Of a DNA stretch of 64,000 nt, positions 61,206-64,000 are shown piece by piece (the stretch's first letter is position 1; each line of letters starts with the position of its first letter). This stretch comes from Bin52 sp965243345. GTDB lineage: Bacteria; Pseudomonadota; Alphaproteobacteria; Thalassobaculales; Thalassobaculaceae. Both the position numbers and the translations under genes were made by a program. Below the pieces are notes generated by a model. That model had not been told where the DNA came from. It ran no database searches and saw only the letters and a program-made list of their open reading frames with translations. The stretch lies in the NCBI GenBank assembly GCA_965243345.1, contig CBDEUR010000003.1, positions 3,348,001-3,412,000 on the forward strand, written 5' to 3'.

Positions 61206-64000
61206 CGGACGGGACCGACGCGGCCTGGGTCGAGGCTCGCCAGCGCGAGGCATCCGACCCCGGAGCCTCGGTCTGGGTCACGGCGTCTGCCGGTTCCGGC
61301 AAGACCAAGGTCCTGACCGACCGCGTGCTGCGGCTGCTCCTGGACGGTGCCACCCCCGAGCGCATCCTGTGCCTGACCTTCACCCGGGCCGCGGCAGCGG
61401 AGATGTCGCACCGGATCGCCATGCAGCTCTCGCACTGGGCGGTGATGGACGCGGCCGACCTGGACGACGATCTCGCCCTGCTGCTTGACCGGCCGGCTCG
61501 CCCGGGCGAGGTCGAACGGGCCCGCAGCCTGTTCGCCGTTGTCCTCGACGCGCCGGGACAGCTCAACGTGCAGACGATCCACGCGTTCTGCGGCTCGGTG
61601 CTGAGACGGTTCCCGCTGGAGGCCGGGCTGCCGCCGCAGTTCGAGGTCCTTGAAGAGAGGACCGCGGGTGAGCTGATGCGGCTCGCCCGCGACCGGGTGA
61701 TCCGGACCGCGGACCCGTTGATGGACGAGACCCTGACCAGCCTGGGCCAGCACCTGAACGAGGCGACGCTGCACCAGTTGCTGGCCGACCTGCTCGCCAG
61801 GCGGGGCCGGGTCGGCGAAGCACTCGCGCACCTTGGCGACGTGGACGAACTCGAACGGGCCATCCACGAGGCGCTCGGCGCCAGGCACGGTCAGACCGTG
61901 GACGATGTCCTGCACGATGCCGCGCGCGCGGGCCCGGCACTCCCCGGCACCCTGCGCCGGGTTGCGGATGCGCTGGAAAGCGGCAGCGAGGCACAGGTCC
62001 GGAAAGCCGAGGTACTCGGGCGCTGGCTTGCCGCCGGCACCGAAGAACGGCTCAGGACCTTCGATGCGTACCGCGCGCTCTTTCTCACCGCAAAGGGGGA
62101 ATTACGGAAGTCGCTGCTGCCGGTCACGATCAGTCGCCGGGACCCCGGGGCTCTCGAAGCCATGCAGGACGAAGCCCACCGGGTGCTCCGGACCGCGCAG
62201 CTCTGCCGGGCAGCGTGGCTCGCGACCCACAGCGCGGAACTGGTCCGGGTTGCCTGCGCCATTCTCGACGCCTATGCCCACGAGAAGCGACGGCGGTACG
62301 CGGTCGATTTCCACGACCTCGTGCTCGCGACACTGGACCTGCTGTCGCAACCGGGGGTAGCACCCTGGGTCCTCTACCGGCTCGACGGCGGCATCGATCA
62401 CGTGCTGGTGGACGAGGCCCAGGACACCAGCCGGGAACAGTGGCAGATCATCGAACGGCTTACCGACGAGTTCTTCGCCGTCGAGGAAGCCGGTGGTGGC
62501 CTGTCCGACACGGTGCGGACGGTTTTCGCCGTGGGTGACGTCAAGCAGTCAATCTTCGGCTTCCAGGGTGCCGAGCCGGAAAGGTTTCTCAAAGCGCGCA
62601 ACGGCTACCGGGACCGGATCACCGGGGCCGGCGCCCGATGGGCGTCGGTTCCGCTCGACATCTCGTTCCGCTCCACCGCTCCGGTTCTCAGCGCCGTCGA
62701 CGCAACCTTTGCGGAGGAGAGCGCAGGAGACGGGGTCCGCGAACGCGGTCCCGGCGGCGACCTGCTTCCGCTGCAGCACCGGGCGTGGCGCTCGAGGCAG
62801 GGCGGGTCGGTGGACTGGTGGGACGCGACCGGCAAACAGGGGCGGGAGACCGGTTCCCGGGAGTGGACGCTGCCGGTCAGCCGGCAGGTGGCGCTGAGAT
62901 CCGAGGTGCTGCTCGCGCACGAGATTGCCCGGTGCATCCGCGACTGGCTCGACAGTGACGAGATTCTCGAGTCACGCGGCCGGCCGATCCGTCCCGGCGA
63001 CATCATGGTCCTGCTGCGCAGCCGCCGGCCGCTTGCACCACTGCTCACCGGAGCGCTCAAGCAACTCGGCATCGCGGTGGCCGGCGTTGACCGGATGATG
63101 CTGTCCGACCAGATGGCGGTGAAGGACCTGGTTGCGCTCGGACAGTTCCTGCTGCTGCCGGCCGACGACCTCACGCTTGCAACCGTGCTGAAGGGACCAT
63201 TCGCCGGAATAACCGAGGAAGAACTCTATGATCTCTGTCATGCGCGGGAACGTCGGACGCTGTGGGCGGAACTGAATGCCCGGCGCGACGAGGACCCGGC
63301 GTGGGCGGCGGCGTGCCGGTTGCTGCACTCCTGCATCGAGCGCGCCGGAAACATGCCGCCGCACGAGTTCTACGGCGCACTGCTGGCGGAAGGGGGACGG
63401 CAGGCACTGCTCGAACGGCTCGGGCCCGAGGCCGCTGACCCGGTCGACGAGTTTCTGGCCCAGGCGCTTGCCTACGGGCGGACGCATGTTCCCTCGCTCC
63501 AGGGGTTCCTCGACATGATCTCGTCCGACGACACGGAGCTGAAGCGCGACCTCGAGACCTCCGCCGGCGGCGAGGTTCGCATCATGACCGTCCACGGCTC
63601 GAAAGGCCTGCAGGCGCCGGTCGTGTTCCTGCCGGACACGACCAGGACCCCCGGTCAGTCCCCGACCCTCTACTGGGTGCCCGGCCCCGGCGGCGTCGAG
63701 GTGCCGGTCTGGTCCCCGAGGGCGGACTGCGACACCGACCTGATCGCCGGTGAGCGCGCCCGGGCGCACAGGGATCGGGACCGGGAGTACCGGAGGCTGC
63801 TCTACGTCGCCATGACGAGGGCCGAGGACCGGCTGGTGGTGTGCGGCTGGCAACCCGCCAGGAAAATTCCCGACGATTCGTGGCACAGGATGGTCGAGGC
63901 CGGCATGGTGCGGGCGGGAGCGAAGCCCACCGGGCCCGGACTGCGGCTTGACGCGGCGCAGGCCGTCGATCCCGACAAGCCCGACCGGCCCGAGCCGGAT
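61202..64000 (+). CDS. addA: Double-strand break repair helicase AddA, C-terminus cut off by the window edge
   Basis: The first ~933 residues of a UvrD-type superfamily 1 helicase. Walker A is TASAGSGKTKVL near 27-38, then LCLTFTRAAAAEM, NVQTIHAFC, the Walker B DEAQDTSREQW near 404-414, GDVKQSIFGFQGA, and motifs V and VI (RIMTVHGSKGLQAPVVFLPD; YRRLLYVAMTRAEDRLVV). The C-terminal nuclease domain lies outside the window. With AddB it resects broken ends and loads RecA. ATG 61202 overlaps the addB stop. Confidence 0.95.
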   Translation, partial: MTDGTDAAWVEARQREASDPGASVWVTASAGSGKTKVLTDRVLRLLLDGATPERILCLTFTRAAAAEMSHRIAMQLSHWAVMDAADLDDDLALLLDRPARPGEVERARSLFAVVLDAPGQLNVQTIHAFCGSVLRRFPLEAGLPPQFEVLEERTAGELMRLARDRVIRTADPLMDETLTSLGQHLNEATLHQLLADLLARRGRVGEALAHLGDVDELERAIHEALGARHGQTVDDVLHDAARAGPALPGTLRRVADALESGSEAQVRKAEVLGRWLAAGTEERLRTFDAYRALFLTAKGELRKSLLPVTISRRDPGALEAMQDEAHRVLRTAQLCRAAWLATHSAELVRVACAILDAYAHEKRRRYAVDFHDLVLATLDLLSQPGVAPWVLYRLDGGIDHVLVDEAQDTSREQWQIIERLTDEFFAVEEAGGGLSDTVRTVFAVGDVKQSIFGFQGAEPERFLKARNGYRDRITGAGARWASVPLDISFRSTAPVLSAVDATFAEESAGDGVRERGPGGDLLPLQHRAWRSRQGGSVDWWDATGKQGRETGSREWTLPVSRQVALRSEVLLAHEIARCIRDWLDSDEILESRGRPIRPGDIMVLLRSRRPLAPLLTGALKQLGIAVAGVDRMMLSDQMAVKDLVALGQFLLLPADDLTLATVLKGPFAGITEEELYDLCHARERRTLWAELNARRDEDPAWAAACRLLHSCIERAGNMPPHEFYGALLAEGGRQALLERLGPEAADPVDEFLAQALAYGRTHVPSLQGFLDMISSDDTELKRDLETSAGGEVRIMTVHGSKGLQAPVVFLPDTTRTPGQSPTLYWVPGPGGVEVPVWSPRADCDTDLIAGERARAHRDRDREYRRLLYVAMTRAEDRLVVCGWQPARKIPDDSWHRMVEAGMVRAGAKPTGPGLRLDAAQAVDPDKPDRPEPD

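Noticed and set aside
1..64000. tRNA or rRNA genes, or an intact insertion sequence
   Set aside because: None could be recognised from cloverleaf-like, rRNA-like or transposase-like sequence on reading, although a covariance search was not possible.

Overview
This is a GC-rich window from a chromosome that reads as an alphaproteobacterium, possibly of the Rhodospirillales or Rhizobiales grade. The support is gene order: the blocks UDG / ETF-QO / TPR lipoprotein / ispE and tsaE / amgK / murU / addB / addA are typical of that class. The genus cannot be fixed from sequence alone. Genes are tightly packed, and ATGA or GTGA 4-base stop/start overlaps are very common.

Layout. 1-8.2 kb holds a cut-off methyltransferase, msrP, an EF-G paralogue, an aspartate-type aminotransferase, a metallophosphoesterase, a family-4-like uracil-DNA glycosylase and ETF-ubiquinone oxidoreductase. 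8.3-11 kb holds a TPR lipoprotein and ispE. 11.0-22.8 kb is a purine/urate catabolism cluster: allE, the leftward operon uraH-xdhA-xdhB-puuD, and the rightward run puuE-uraD fusion, an 8-oxoguanine-deaminase-like amidohydrolase and an NMT1-type ABC transporter. 22.9-30 kb holds two related helix-rich proteins, a hydratase, a DinG-like helicase and dpkA. 30-37.6 kb is a zinc-responsive island built around one Zur-box-like palindrome. To the left of the palindrome lie a DUF1636 protein and a NikABC-type importer; to the right lie znuA, a decayed COG0523 metallochaperone and a WD40 protein. 37.7-37.9 kb carries a TnpB zinc-ribbon relic. 38.2-41.5 kb is aspS, an AtzG-like small protein and an amidase.

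41.6-51.1 kb is a complete type II-C CRISPR-Cas9 locus. It has 74 repeats of 36 bp, identical as far as I can read, and 73 spacers of 29-30 bp. These are followed by cas2, cas1 and cas9 on the opposite strand. A convincing tracrRNA (promoter, anti-repeat, hairpins, terminator) is transcribed divergently from cas9. The crRNA repeat and the tracrRNA resemble what I remember of Parvibaculum lavamentivorans. Two spacers differ at only two positions, both near the predicted PAM-proximal end, and each repeat ends in a promoter-like element.

51.4-64 kb holds hydantoinase/oxoprolinase A and B subunits, a lower-GC orphan with a GIY-YIG-like signature, and then the housekeeping tsaE-amgK-murU-addB-addA block, which runs off the window. 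I saw no rRNA, tRNA or intact insertion sequence.
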